Shown: positions 21,075-28,941 of the stretch, in pieces
Layout: each line of letters starts with the position of its first letter
Position numbering within the stretch: position 1 is the first letter of the stretch
DNA from: Verrucomicrobium spinosum DSM 4136 = JCM 18804
Lineage (GTDB): Bacteria; Verrucomicrobiota; Verrucomicrobiia; Verrucomicrobiales; Verrucomicrobiaceae
DNA: 64,000 nt
Reading direction: 5' to 3'
NCBI RefSeq assembly: GCF_000172155.1
Contig: NZ_ABIZ01000001.1
Coordinates: 496,001 to 560,000 of the forward strand
Made by a program: the position numbers and the translations under genes
Notes under the pieces: generated by a model
What the model was told of the DNA's origin: nothing
The model's input: only the letters and a program-made list of their open reading frames with translations
Databases searched by the model: none

Positions 21075-22106
21075 TCAGGCCTTCAGTTCAAAGTCCCGCT
21101 GGGCCAGCACGGCGTTGAGCGCCTTGCGATAGGGGCTGGGCATCGGCAGAGCTTCCAGCCCGGCCAGCGGGATCCATTGCAGGCCCTCGGGAGGTGCCAC
21201 CCCGGCCTTATCAGGAGGGGCGTGCACCCAGAGATCCACCTTGTACCGGGTGATGGTGTACTTGGACCGGTGCAGTACCGCGGGTGGATCCGGCAGCGCG
21301 GGGAGTTCGGGCAGCTTCCACAACCCCGTACGGCGCTTTCCGGACTCCTGTTGAAGAAGCACCCCTTCCTCGCCAATCTGGAAGTACACACGCTCCGTTA
21401 CAGCCGTGATCACCGTCTGCTTGCTCTTTACCGGCAGGCTCGCCGGGTCGCGAGTGAGGCAGTGCGGTTGCACCGGGCACGAGCCGCAGTTGGGCGCACT
21501 CACGCGGCAGATTGTCTGGCCCAGTTCCATGAGGGCACTGTTGAACACGCGGGGACTTTGGGCCGCCTCCACCAGAGCCCGGGATCGCGTCCAGAGCCGC
21601 GCCATGCCCTCCCGGCTGTCCACCGGGGTGGCATCGTCCCACACGCGGGAAAGCACCCGTGCCACGTTGCCATCCACAATCGGTGCCGCCGCATCGTGGG
21701 CAAAGCTGCACACCGCCCCCGCTGTGTAGTCGCCCACTCCGGGCAGGGCGCGTACGCCTTCCAAGGTGGCTGGAAAAATACCACCGTGCTCACTTTCCAC
21801 CCGTTGCGCCATCTGCTGGAGGAACCTGGCGCGGCGGTAGTAGCCCAGCCCTTCCCAGACGCGCAGCACCTCGGCTTCATCCGCCACCGCCAGAGTTGCC
21901 GTGTTGGGGAAGCGTTCCATCCAGCGGGCGTAGTAGCCCCGGTCCAGCACCGTGCTGATCTGCGTCTGTTGCAGCATCATTTCCGAGACCAGAATCGCGT
22001 AGGGATCCGTCGTCCTCCGCCAGGGGTAGTCACGGCCGGACACTGCAAACCAGGCCTCCAGGGCATGGGCTATTTTTGCGGGATCAGGCTCGATGACGTT
22101 TTTCAC
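21075..22106 (-). CDS. mutY: A/G-specific adenine DNA glycosylase
   Basis: A 343-residue base-excision-repair enzyme that removes adenine mispaired with 8-oxoguanine. The catalytic glutamate E42 is in SEMMLQQTQ, the helix-hairpin-helix is LPGVGDYTAG, and the catalytic aspartate D145 is in IVDGNVARVL. The [4Fe-4S] cluster ligands C-x6-C-x2-C-x5-C are in CRVSAPNCGSCPVQPHC. A C-terminal NUDIX-like domain (about 230-340) recognises 8-oxoG. It is 66 bp upstream of trpB on the same strand. Confidence 0.96.
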   Translation of the reverse strand: MKNVIEPDPAKIAHALEAWFAVSGRDYPWRRTTDPYAILVSEMMLQQTQISTVLDRGYYARWMERFPNTATLAVADEAEVLRVWEGLGYYRRARFLQQMAQRVESEHGGIFPATLEGVRALPGVGDYTAGAVCSFAHDAAAPIVDGNVARVLSRVWDDATPVDSREGMARLWTRSRALVEAAQSPRVFNSALMELGQTICRVSAPNCGSCPVQPHCLTRDPASLPVKSKQTVITAVTERVYFQIGEEGVLLQQESGKRRTGLWKLPELPALPDPPAVLHRSKYTITRYKVDLWVHAPPDKAGVAPPEGLQWIPLAGLEALPMPSPYRKALNAVLAQRDFELKA

Positions 22107-22197
22107 AGGCGGGAAATCAATCGTGAAGAAACCGGGATGCGGAGTCCGATTTCAAGTCTAACCTGCATGGATTTCACGTCTTTAGCCCAGACCTTCC

Positions 22198-23115
22198 ATG
22201 CCCGCCGTCACCACCTACACCAAAGCGCTCACAGAATCCCAGGCTGCCAGGCTCCGGACCGTGCTCCAGGCGAAGGGTTTCAAGTTTCTGGAGAAGCCCT
22301 ACTGTCTGTACGCAGCAGAGGGGACGAAGGTGAATGTGGCCGTGTATGAAAAAGGACCCAAGATCGTCGCCCAGGGGAAGGGGGTGGAGGAGTTCATTAC
22401 TTTCACCCTCGAACCCGAAGTGCTCGGAGTCGCCGAGCTGGGGTATGAGGAGGTGAACCAGCCTGAGATGTTTGAGCCCCACCTCGGGATCGATGAAAGC
22501 GGCAAAGGCGATTTTTTCGGCCCGCTGGTTATCGCGGGTGCTTACGTCGAGGCATCCATGGCACGGAAGCTGCGCGATATGGGGGTGATGGACAGCAAGC
22601 GCATTGGCAGTGATGCCCGGATTGAAGCGATCGCCGGGGACATGCGTGCGGCCCGGGTGGTGCATGAGGTGATCGTGATCGGCCCGGAGAAGTACAACGA
22701 GCTGTACACCAAGTTTGGCAACCTGAACCGGCTCCTCGCCTGGGGGCACGCCCGCGTCATCGAGAATCTTCTTGAGCGTGTGCCCGACTGCCCGATGGCC
22801 CTGTCTGACCAGTTCGCCAACCCGCGGGTGCTTCAAAGCGCCCTCCTGGAAAAAGGGAAAACCATCGACCTGCAGCAGCGCACCAAGGCGGAGAGCGACC
22901 CGGCCGTGGCGGCGGCCTCCATCTTCGCACGGGAGAAATTTGTGCGCTGGCTCAAGGAGGCGGGCGACCGGCTCGGCATCCTCCTGCCCAAGGGGGCATC
23001 TCCTGCGGTGAAGCAGGCAGGAGCGGAGCTCATCCGCAAGCACGGAGCCGATATTCTGCCAAAAGTGGCAAAGATGCATTTCAAGACCGCCATTGAAGTT
23101 GCAGCAATTGCATGA
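22198..23115 (+). CDS. rnhC: Ribonuclease HIII
   Basis: A 305-residue RNase that cuts RNA in RNA/DNA hybrids. The N-terminal ~85 residues form the TBP-like substrate-binding domain of HIII enzymes. The catalytic core starts with IDESGKGDFFGPLV (D99, E100), where G-K-G distinguishes HIII from HII, and continues with MDSKRIGSD and the ALSDQFAN and KAESDPAVAAASI segments carrying the remaining acidic residues. It is divergent from mutY, with 91 bp between the starts. Confidence 0.94.
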   Translation: MPAVTTYTKALTESQAARLRTVLQAKGFKFLEKPYCLYAAEGTKVNVAVYEKGPKIVAQGKGVEEFITFTLEPEVLGVAELGYEEVNQPEMFEPHLGIDESGKGDFFGPLVIAGAYVEASMARKLRDMGVMDSKRIGSDARIEAIAGDMRAARVVHEVIVIGPEKYNELYTKFGNLNRLLAWGHARVIENLLERVPDCPMALSDQFANPRVLQSALLEKGKTIDLQQRTKAESDPAVAAASIFAREKFVRWLKEAGDRLGILLPKGASPAVKQAGAELIRKHGADILPKVAKMHFKTAIEVAAIA

Positions 23116-23227
23116 TATTTTCTCTGGAGACCCTTGGAAAGCTGGTTTATGAGTTGCTCACGACCAGCGATCTGCAAAAGTTCCTGACTGCCGTTCGAAA
23201 ATCAGCCAAGCAACCTGTTACAGGCTT

Positions 23228-23542
23228 ATGTCAACCGTAACCAAACGTGATCTGGTGGTAGAATTGAGCAACCGTACGGGTTTGACGCAGAGTCAGGCCT
23301 TCGACCTCTTCCAACAGGCCCTCGACCTCATCACAGAGGAGCTCGCGAAGGGCAACGAAGTCACCCTGCGTCGTTTTGGCACCTTTGAGGTGCGCGTGAC
23401 GAAGCCCAAGATTGGTCGCAATCCCAACAAGCCAGGTTCAGAGATGCAGATCCCGCCGCGCACAGTGGTCCGGTTCAAGCCTGGCAAGGAAATGAAAGCC
23501 CAGGTGGGAGCCGTGCCCCCCACGAACGTGGCGGAGGACTGA
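23228..23542 (+). CDS. HU/IHF-family DNA-binding protein
   Basis: A 104-residue nucleoid-associated protein. The order is two N-terminal helices (TKRDLVVELSNRTGLTQSQA), LRRFGTFEVR, the DNA-clamp arm with the conserved proline in IGRNPNKPG, and TVVRFKPGKEMK. It forms dimers that bend DNA. The C-terminus extends about ten residues past the usual end. HU versus IHF cannot be told from sequence alone. Confidence 0.93.
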   Translation: MSTVTKRDLVVELSNRTGLTQSQAFDLFQQALDLITEELAKGNEVTLRRFGTFEVRVTKPKIGRNPNKPGSEMQIPPRTVVRFKPGKEMKAQVGAVPPTNVAED

Positions 23543-23560
23543 GTCATCCGCCGGCCGGGC

Positions 23561-24151
23561 TCAAGCTTCAGGCCGGGAGACCACCACCGCCTCATAGACA
23601 AAGGCGGGTGGCAGATTGCCCCAGACCGTGGAGCTGGTCCGCAGCTCCACACAGCGCTCTTTGAGCAGCGCGCGGAATCGCTGACCCTGTGGCAGCATGT
23701 GGAACCCCGCGTAGGCAAAGGTGACAAACACCCCGCCCGGTCGTAGCCTGGGCAGCACGTGATCGAGGATCGCCTCCTGCAGCCCTGCGGGAAAGTTGGT
23801 CCACGGCAGGCCGCTCACAATGCTGTCGAAGCTACAGTCCGGCCCCAGGGAGCCTGCAAAGTCGAACTCCTGGCAGGGAGCTGCCTCAAACCGCATGCGT
23901 GGATGCTGCTGGCGCAGTTGGTCCACAAAGGTCTGATTGAGCTCCAGGCCCAGGTAGCTGGCTCCTTCCGGGAGCACCTCATCGATCGCCGTGGTGAATG
24001 CCCCCGTGCCTGGCCCAAGCTCCAACACGGAGCGGGCTTTGGCCACCTGGGCGCATTCGACCATGCGTCGTGCCAGTGCCGGTGAGGAGGGCGCGATCGC
24101 CCCGGTGGTCTGCCAATTGGTTAAGAACTGTTGAAAAAATCTCCACGACAT
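23561..24151 (-). CDS. PmtA-like phospholipid N-methyltransferase
   Basis: A 196-residue SAM-dependent methyltransferase. The N-terminal FLTNWQTTGAIAPSSPALARRMV and motif I VLELGPGTGAFT are typical of the PmtA branch related to rRNA adenine dimethylases. The post-motif IVSGLPWTNFP replaces the N-L/I-P-Y of true KsgA-type enzymes, matching PmtA (SGLPF). Likely role: methylation of phosphatidylethanolamine toward phosphatidylcholine. Convergent with the HU gene, with 18 bp between stops. Confidence 0.78.
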   Translation of the reverse strand: MSWRFFQQFLTNWQTTGAIAPSSPALARRMVECAQVAKARSVLELGPGTGAFTTAIDEVLPEGASYLGLELNQTFVDQLRQQHPRMRFEAAPCQEFDFAGSLGPDCSFDSIVSGLPWTNFPAGLQEAILDHVLPRLRPGGVFVTFAYAGFHMLPQGQRFRALLKERCVELRTSSTVWGNLPPAFVYEAVVVSRPEA

Positions 24152-24214
24152 TCAAGTCACGCTATCCAATGTTGCAGGGGCGTGCGAATGGTTTTATCAG
24201 AACAAGGTCAGCCC

Positions 24215-24436
24215 ATGAAATCGCGCCTCGTTGTTCTCCTAACGTGTGCCGGCACCTTGCTCGTGTCCGGTTGTGGCTCCTCCCCGTACAAGATCACCTT
24301 GCGGGACGGGCGTGAGTACTTCACGGCCAGCCGGCCAGAGTTCAACGAGAAGACGGGATATTACAAATTCCGGAGCCTGAATGACCGGGACGCGCTCATT
24401 CGGAGTGATGAGATCCTGATGATGCAGGAGCTCTGA
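24215..24436 (+). CDS. YgdI/YgdR-like small lipoprotein
   Basis: A 73-residue protein starting MKSRLVVLLTCAG with the lipobox LLVSGC, so the mature lipoprotein is about 50 residues. The mature part (YKITLRDGREYFTASRPEFNEKTGYY ... RSDEILMMQEL) matches the small SH3-like YgdI/YgdR (DUF903) fold. Function in other bacteria is not well defined. The ATG at 24215 is chosen over longer in-frame options because it places the signal peptide at the N-terminus. It is 19 bp before maf. Confidence 0.8.
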   Translation: MKSRLVVLLTCAGTLLVSGCGSSPYKITLRDGREYFTASRPEFNEKTGYYKFRSLNDRDALIRSDEILMMQEL

Positions 24437-24455
24437 CCCCCCCCAGTTGCTGACG

Positions 24456-25055
24456 ATGAATGTGAATCTTGGCCATCTTGTTCCGCTGGTATTGGCTTCA
24501 GGCTCCCCCCGCCGGGTGGAGTTGATGGAGGAGGCGGGCTATGTCTTTGAGGTGCTGGTGCCCGAGGTGGAGGAGGCTCATGACGAGTCCCTCACCTGTG
24601 AGGCTCTGACCATGGAGAACGCCCGGCTCAAGGGGCGGGTCATCGCCGCCTCCCGGCCGGACGCCGTGGTGGTGGCCGCAGACACCCTCGTCTATCTGGA
24701 TGACAAGCCCCTGGGCAAGCCGCGTGATATGGAGGACGCCGCGGCCATGCTGCGACGTCTCAGCGGGCGCACCCATCGCGTCTGCACCGGCGTGGCCGTC
24801 CTGGCCAAAGGGGGCACGGTGGAGCATGCCTTCCCAGTCATCAGTGAGGTCACCTTCAAGCTTCTCACGGAGGAGGTCATTCGCGAGTATCACTCGAAGA
24901 TCCAGCCGCTCGACAAGGCGGGTGCCTATGCCGTGCAGGATGAGAGCGCCATGATCATCGAGCGGGTCGAAGGCTCCTGGTCCAATGTCAAAGGCCTCCC
25001 CATGGAGCGCCTGCAGGATGAGCTGGCTGGTTTCCTGAATCCCTCTGTTGATTGA
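24456..25055 (+). CDS. maf: Maf-family nucleoside triphosphate pyrophosphatase
   Basis: A 199-residue house-cleaning NTP pyrophosphatase acting on non-canonical or modified nucleotides. The signature LASGSPRRVELM is followed by MENARLKG, VAADTLVYLDDKPLGKP and DKAGAYAVQD, in the order expected for the family. An in-frame TTG nine bases upstream could be used but ATG is simpler. Substrate class (dTTP/UTP versus m7GTP type) cannot be fixed from sequence alone. Confidence 0.92.
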   Translation: MNVNLGHLVPLVLASGSPRRVELMEEAGYVFEVLVPEVEEAHDESLTCEALTMENARLKGRVIAASRPDAVVVAADTLVYLDDKPLGKPRDMEDAAAMLRRLSGRTHRVCTGVAVLAKGGTVEHAFPVISEVTFKLLTEEVIREYHSKIQPLDKAGAYAVQDESAMIIERVEGSWSNVKGLPMERLQDELAGFLNPSVD

Positions 25056-25083
25056 GGCACGCCGGGGACACGAGGAGTCAACG

Positions 25084-26979
25084 TCAACGTCCGCCTCTGG
25101 GTTTTTCGTTTTCGCGTCGAAGCGCCTCTGTATCCCAGCCTCCGTCCGGTTTGCTGAGACCCTTCATGTCCGCAGCGAAGAGCTTCTCCATTTCCTCGAT
25201 CTGGTCCCGCGCCGCGTTCACATAGGCGGCACCCAGTTTGTGCTCGTACCAGACGTCCGCCATGGACCGCAGGCTGCGTTCGTCCAGCTCCTTGAAAAGG
25301 CGCGTGGCCCGGAGCGCTTCATGCGCAGGGTAGCCCAGTGTGCGCAGCGTTTGCGCCGCCATGTCCAGGGAGCTGCCCAGCGTCTCGCGGTAAATGTGCT
25401 CGATCCCGCGTTTTACCATCTCATAAGCGTGCAAGCGGCCCGAGGCGCGGGCCAGAATCGCCAGATGCGGGTAGTGATGCTGGACGGTGTCGATGATTTG
25501 CAGCGCCTTCGCCTCATCGTCGATGGCGATGACAATCAGCTTGGCCCGGGCGGCACCCGCGCTCTCCAGCAGATCAGGGCGTGAGGCATCGCCGTAGAAC
25601 AGCTTCAATCCCATGCGTCGGAGCAGATCCACCTGATCAGAGTCCATGTCCAGCACCGTGGCCCCGATGCCGTACGCGCGCAGCAGACGGCCCACGATGT
25701 GACCGAACCGGCCAAACCCGGCGATCAGCACTGCGTTCTCCTCATCAGGGATCTCGTCCATGGGCCGTTCTTGCTGGGATTTTAGCAACCAGGGCAGGAG
25801 CACCTTCTCATGCAGCAGCAGGAGCAGCGGCGTCATCGCCATGGAGAGCGCCACCACGGCCACCGTCGGCTTCGTGATGGAGGAAGGCAGGATGTGCCCG
25901 GCATCCGCCATGGAGAGCAGCACGAAGCAGAACTCCCCCCCCTGCGCGAGTGCCAGCGTGAAGAGACTCGTGTCCGTGCCCGGCAGGCGTGAGAACCGCG
26001 CCACGATGAAGAGCACCAGCATCTTCAGCCCCAGCAGACCCGCTACGGCCTGGATCATGATCAGCGGCTGGGACGCGATGAGGCTGAAATCAACCCCTGC
26101 ACCCACCGCGATGAAGAAGATGCCCAGCAGCAGCCCTTTGAAGGGCTCGATGTCAGACTCCAGCTCGTGGCGGAACTCGCTTTCTGCCAGCACCACCCCT
26201 GCCAGGAAGGTACCCAGCGCCGGGCTCAGTCCCACGCTCTGCATGAGCAGCGCGATGCCGATGACCAGGAGCAGCGCCGTGGCGGTGAAGATCTCCCGCA
26301 GCTTCGTGCTGGCCACAAAACGGAAGAGCGGTCCGATGAGGAAGCGCCCGCCGCCGACAATCAAAGCAACAGCCCCGACGGTGAGCAACGCCTGGTGCCA
26401 GCCTGGCACTGCGTCCGCCGCCGCACCGTGGTGGGGATCCACGACCGCTGGTGCCCCGCCCACGGCCAACAAGGGGAGAATGGCCAGGATCGGGATGACT
26501 GCGATATCCTGAAAAAGCAGCACCGCAAAGCTGGCCCGCCCCGCCTCGCTCTTCATCTGGCCTTTCTCCGCCAGCGATTGCAGGACGATGGCCGTGGAAG
26601 ACATGGCCAGGATCATGCCCAGGGCCAGCCCCTGTTTCCACGGCAGACCCAGAGCCATTGCCGTCGCACCAATCAACAACGCCGTGGCGGCGACCTGTAC
26701 GCCACCCATTCCCAAGATCGGTCCGCGCAACCGCCAGAGCAGGCGCGGCTTCAGTTCAAGCCCGATTACGAAGAGCATCATCACCACGCCGAACTCGGCA
26801 AAGTGCATCACGTCGCCACCCTCACGGCCCACAAACTTCAGCACAAACGGCCCGATCAACACCCCGGCCAGCAGGTAGCCCAGCACCGAGCCCAGCCCGA
26901 GTCTTTTGGCGATCGGCACCGAGATGACGGCCGCGCAAAGATAGATGAAGGCCTGGGCCAGAAAGGAATCAAGGTGCAT
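25084..26979 (-). CDS. Kef-type monovalent cation:proton antiporter (CPA2) with RCK domain
   Basis: A 631-residue membrane protein. About twelve hydrophobic helices fill residues 1-385, with the CPA2 landmarks GYLLAGVLIGPF and FAVLLFQDIAVIPILA. A cytosolic KTN/RCK Rossmann domain follows, with the NAD-binding glycines GFGRFG at 421-426 and an acidic residue ending the second strand (VLDMDSDQVDLLRRMG). Known relatives exchange K+ for H+ and protect against electrophiles. The preceding gene encodes a KefF-like oxidoreductase 15 bp upstream, as in kefFC operons. Confidence 0.9.
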   Translation of the reverse strand: MHLDSFLAQAFIYLCAAVISVPIAKRLGLGSVLGYLLAGVLIGPFVLKFVGREGGDVMHFAEFGVVMMLFVIGLELKPRLLWRLRGPILGMGGVQVAATALLIGATAMALGLPWKQGLALGMILAMSSTAIVLQSLAEKGQMKSEAGRASFAVLLFQDIAVIPILAILPLLAVGGAPAVVDPHHGAAADAVPGWHQALLTVGAVALIVGGGRFLIGPLFRFVASTKLREIFTATALLLVIGIALLMQSVGLSPALGTFLAGVVLAESEFRHELESDIEPFKGLLLGIFFIAVGAGVDFSLIASQPLIMIQAVAGLLGLKMLVLFIVARFSRLPGTDTSLFTLALAQGGEFCFVLLSMADAGHILPSSITKPTVAVVALSMAMTPLLLLLHEKVLLPWLLKSQQERPMDEIPDEENAVLIAGFGRFGHIVGRLLRAYGIGATVLDMDSDQVDLLRRMGLKLFYGDASRPDLLESAGAARAKLIVIAIDDEAKALQIIDTVQHHYPHLAILARASGRLHAYEMVKRGIEHIYRETLGSSLDMAAQTLRTLGYPAHEALRATRLFKELDERSLRSMADVWYEHKLGAAYVNAARDQIEEMEKLFAADMKGLSKPDGGWDTEALRRENEKPRGGR

Positions 26980-26994
26980 GGCAATGGGCGGGAG

Positions 26995-27600
26995 TCAGAA
27001 GCGCGTCTGGGGAAGAGGGACCGCAAGATTGAGCGAATCATGAGCCAACACCTTGCCAGGTTCAAAAGCATCGCTGCACAGATGGGTGAGCACGTGGCGG
27101 TAGTGATCCGCGTGCTGTTGCAGCTCGGCTTCCGAGAGCTGAAAGGTCCCGTGAACCACAAACGGGGGCAGAAACTGCATGCGACAGAGAGTGGCCGTTT
27201 GTTCCAGCGGTGCCAGCAGCTGGCGGATGGAGAAGCGATTGTAGCCCACCGCACAGTAAGCCTCTGCCATGCCCCCGGTGGAGATGGCCTGAATCCAGAA
27301 CTTCCCCTCCAGTTCCCGGCCGTTCTCCCCGTAGGCAAACCCGTGCTGCAACACCAGATCCGCCCACTGCTTCAAGATGGCGGGCGTGGAGTACCAGTAG
27401 AAGGGATGCTGAAAAACCACGCCATCATGCTGCCGCAACAGTTCCTGCTCCCTCGCCACCTGAATGTGAAAGTCCGGATACTCTTCGTAGAGATCATGCA
27501 CCGTCACGCCCTCCACCCCCTGCGCCGCCGCCAGCAGCGCCTTGTTGATGCGAGACCTCCGAATGGCAGGATGCGCGTGGACGAGGAGGATGCGTTTCAT
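26995..27600 (-). CDS. KefF-like NAD(P)H-dependent flavodoxin-fold oxidoreductase
   Basis: A 201-residue quinone-reductase-family protein. The N-terminal MKRILLVHAHPAIRRSRINKAL binds FMN phosphate and the HPFYWYSTPAILKQWADLVL segment with GFAYG is the conserved active-site region. The ATG at 27600 is chosen; the upstream extension is not family-like. The next gene on the strand is the CPA2 antiporter, and KefF is known to be a required activating partner of KefC, so a KefF role is likely. Confidence 0.87.
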   Translation of the reverse strand: MKRILLVHAHPAIRRSRINKALLAAAQGVEGVTVHDLYEEYPDFHIQVAREQELLRQHDGVVFQHPFYWYSTPAILKQWADLVLQHGFAYGENGRELEGKFWIQAISTGGMAEAYCAVGYNRFSIRQLLAPLEQTATLCRMQFLPPFVVHGTFQLSEAELQQHADHYRHVLTHLCSDAFEPGKVLAHDSLNLAVPLPQTRF

Positions 27601-27608
27601 AACTTTCT

Positions 27609-28340
27609 CTACCAGATTTGCTTGATCAAGGCACCGATTCTCGATCGGAGCAACGCCTCCGACTCGGAATCGCCGTTGCAAACTTCAGCCAGTACGAGTG
27701 CAAAGTCCCGGTGTCTCGAAAGCTCGTGAAAGGCTGATGCGATGAAATTTCTCAACCCAAGATCGCTCGCCAAGATTTCGTCATGGAGTCGGGCACGTCG
27801 TCTGACAACTGCCAAAATGTCTCTCAGGTCTTTGGCGTGATAATAATCCTCAACCCCACGATCTCTAAACGCATCCAGCTTGGCTCCAATGAAGGAAGGA
27901 GGATGAGCCAGCCAGATCGCCTTGCCTGAAGGCAACGTCAATCGAAGCGCCCCCTGCCACGCGAGTCGAAACCAGCGATTGTGATTGCCTCCCCAGTCAA
28001 AGTCTGTGGACAGAATGTCCACCTGAATCTTCATCTGAAACCACCATCGGAAAGGAAGAGCCCTTCCTGCGGAAGTCATACCAGAGTCGCGGTCCCGGAC
28101 AAGACCATGACGTGCCAGAGTGTTCTCTACGAACTCCCGGTCTCGGTCACTTACAATCGAGGTCACGACATCCAGGTCTTTGGTTGCAGAAAACCCGTCG
28201 AATGTAAGGGTGTCGGCATACAACGGCACAGCTGCCCCGCCCAGAAAAACCAAACGCAGTCGGCCCTCTTTCTCCATTGCTTCGAAGACCTCGGCAGCTT
28301 CTGAAAGGACCGATGCGATGTTGTCTTGGTCGATGTTCAT
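27609..28340 (-). CDS. Nucleotidyltransferase-fold protein, candidate toxin of a type IV TA-like pair
   Basis: A 243-residue protein with the DNA polymerase beta-like nucleotidyltransferase core: GG at residues 34-35 (FLGGAAVPLY), the metal-binding pair D55 and D57 (TKDLDVV), and a third carboxylate at D108 (VDIL). A later segment, FIGAKLDAFRDRGVEDYYHAKDLRDIL, resembles the post-core helix region of AbiEii-like proteins. Its start overlaps the stop of the upstream winged-helix gene (ATGA), so the two are translationally coupled. It ends 8 bp before the KefF-like start. Toxin function is inference; a housekeeping nucleotidyltransferase role is possible. Confidence 0.7.
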   Translation of the reverse strand: MNIDQDNIASVLSEAAEVFEAMEKEGRLRLVFLGGAAVPLYADTLTFDGFSATKDLDVVTSIVSDRDREFVENTLARHGLVRDRDSGMTSAGRALPFRWWFQMKIQVDILSTDFDWGGNHNRWFRLAWQGALRLTLPSGKAIWLAHPPSFIGAKLDAFRDRGVEDYYHAKDLRDILAVVRRRARLHDEILASDLGLRNFIASAFHELSRHRDFALVLAEVCNGDSESEALLRSRIGALIKQIW

Positions 28341-28861
28341 CGCGTGTGAAGTTTTCGCAGTCTTGACTCTAGCTCGACCATGGCGAGTTCACGTGCTCGG
28401 GGCTCTTGCCCTCGGAGAGAGTCGGTCAATGCCAGCCACTCGTAGAGCTTGGGGTCTGCTTTGGCCGCAAATGGGACAGAGGGGTAGAGCGGGGTAACGG
28501 CGGTGCCCAGAACATCGCTTGCAGCATCCGGCCAAACCAGAGGCATACTGGATGACTCCATTAGCAACTGGTTGGTAAAAGGTTCTGCGGCGTACGAGGT
28601 TGGCATCCCTTTGGCTGGAGCTCCTTTTTCCAAAGGCAGGAGGAGGGGCAAGGCGTGAACTAGCAGAGTCTGAAGGTTTCGAAGAACGAGTGACGGATGT
28701 GACTCCCGAGTTAGAAGACGACATCGTTGTGCCCGTTTCACTGCTGCATGAGTTTCTGAAACGCTCAGGCCCAACGATTTAGCTAGCTCTGCATAGGTAT
28801 TTCCAGCCGGATCCGCGGCAAACTTGAGGGCTAGGAGCGCGTCTTGCGGCTTGAGAAGCAT
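28337..28861 (-). CDS. Winged-helix protein, candidate antitoxin/regulator
   Basis: A 174-residue protein. Residues 1-50 form a winged helix-turn-helix (KPQDALLALKFAADP, then TYAELAKSLGLSVSETHAAVKRAQRCRLL). The C-terminal half has no recognised domain. It is the first gene of a two-gene operon with a nucleotidyltransferase-fold protein, and a palindrome at 28880-28889 lies directly upstream of its start, consistent with autoregulation. The arrangement (DNA-binding protein first, overlapping nucleotidyltransferase second) parallels AbiEi/AbiEii modules, but sequence similarity to AbiEi is not evident. Confidence 0.68.
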   Translation of the reverse strand: MLLKPQDALLALKFAADPAGNTYAELAKSLGLSVSETHAAVKRAQRCRLLTRESHPSLVLRNLQTLLVHALPLLLPLEKGAPAKGMPTSYAAEPFTNQLLMESSSMPLVWPDAASDVLGTAVTPLYPSVPFAAKADPKLYEWLALTDSLRGQEPRARELAMVELESRLRKLHTR

Positions 28862-28879
28862 AGCTGAATAGTATTCGCA

Positions 28880-28889
28880 ATTCGCGAAT
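28880..28889. promoter_or_regulatory. Palindromic candidate operator between divergent island genes
   Basis: The perfect palindrome ATTCGCGAAT, with an additional half-site ATTCGC at 28873-28878, lies in the AT-rich 80-bp gap between the winged-helix gene and the divergent NTPase gene. A TATATT hexamer at 28927-28932 ends 9 bp before the NTPase ATG and could be a -10 box for a nearly leaderless transcript. Confidence 0.4.
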
Positions 28890-28941
28890 CACAAACTATT
28901 TTTGAGCAAGCGTTCGTCCTGCTCGTTATATTCTACTACTC

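Noticed and set aside
19821-22349. An 842-residue plus-strand frame antisense to trpB and mutY
   Set aside because: Shadow of two certain genes; composition is His/Arg/Gln-rich with no domain.
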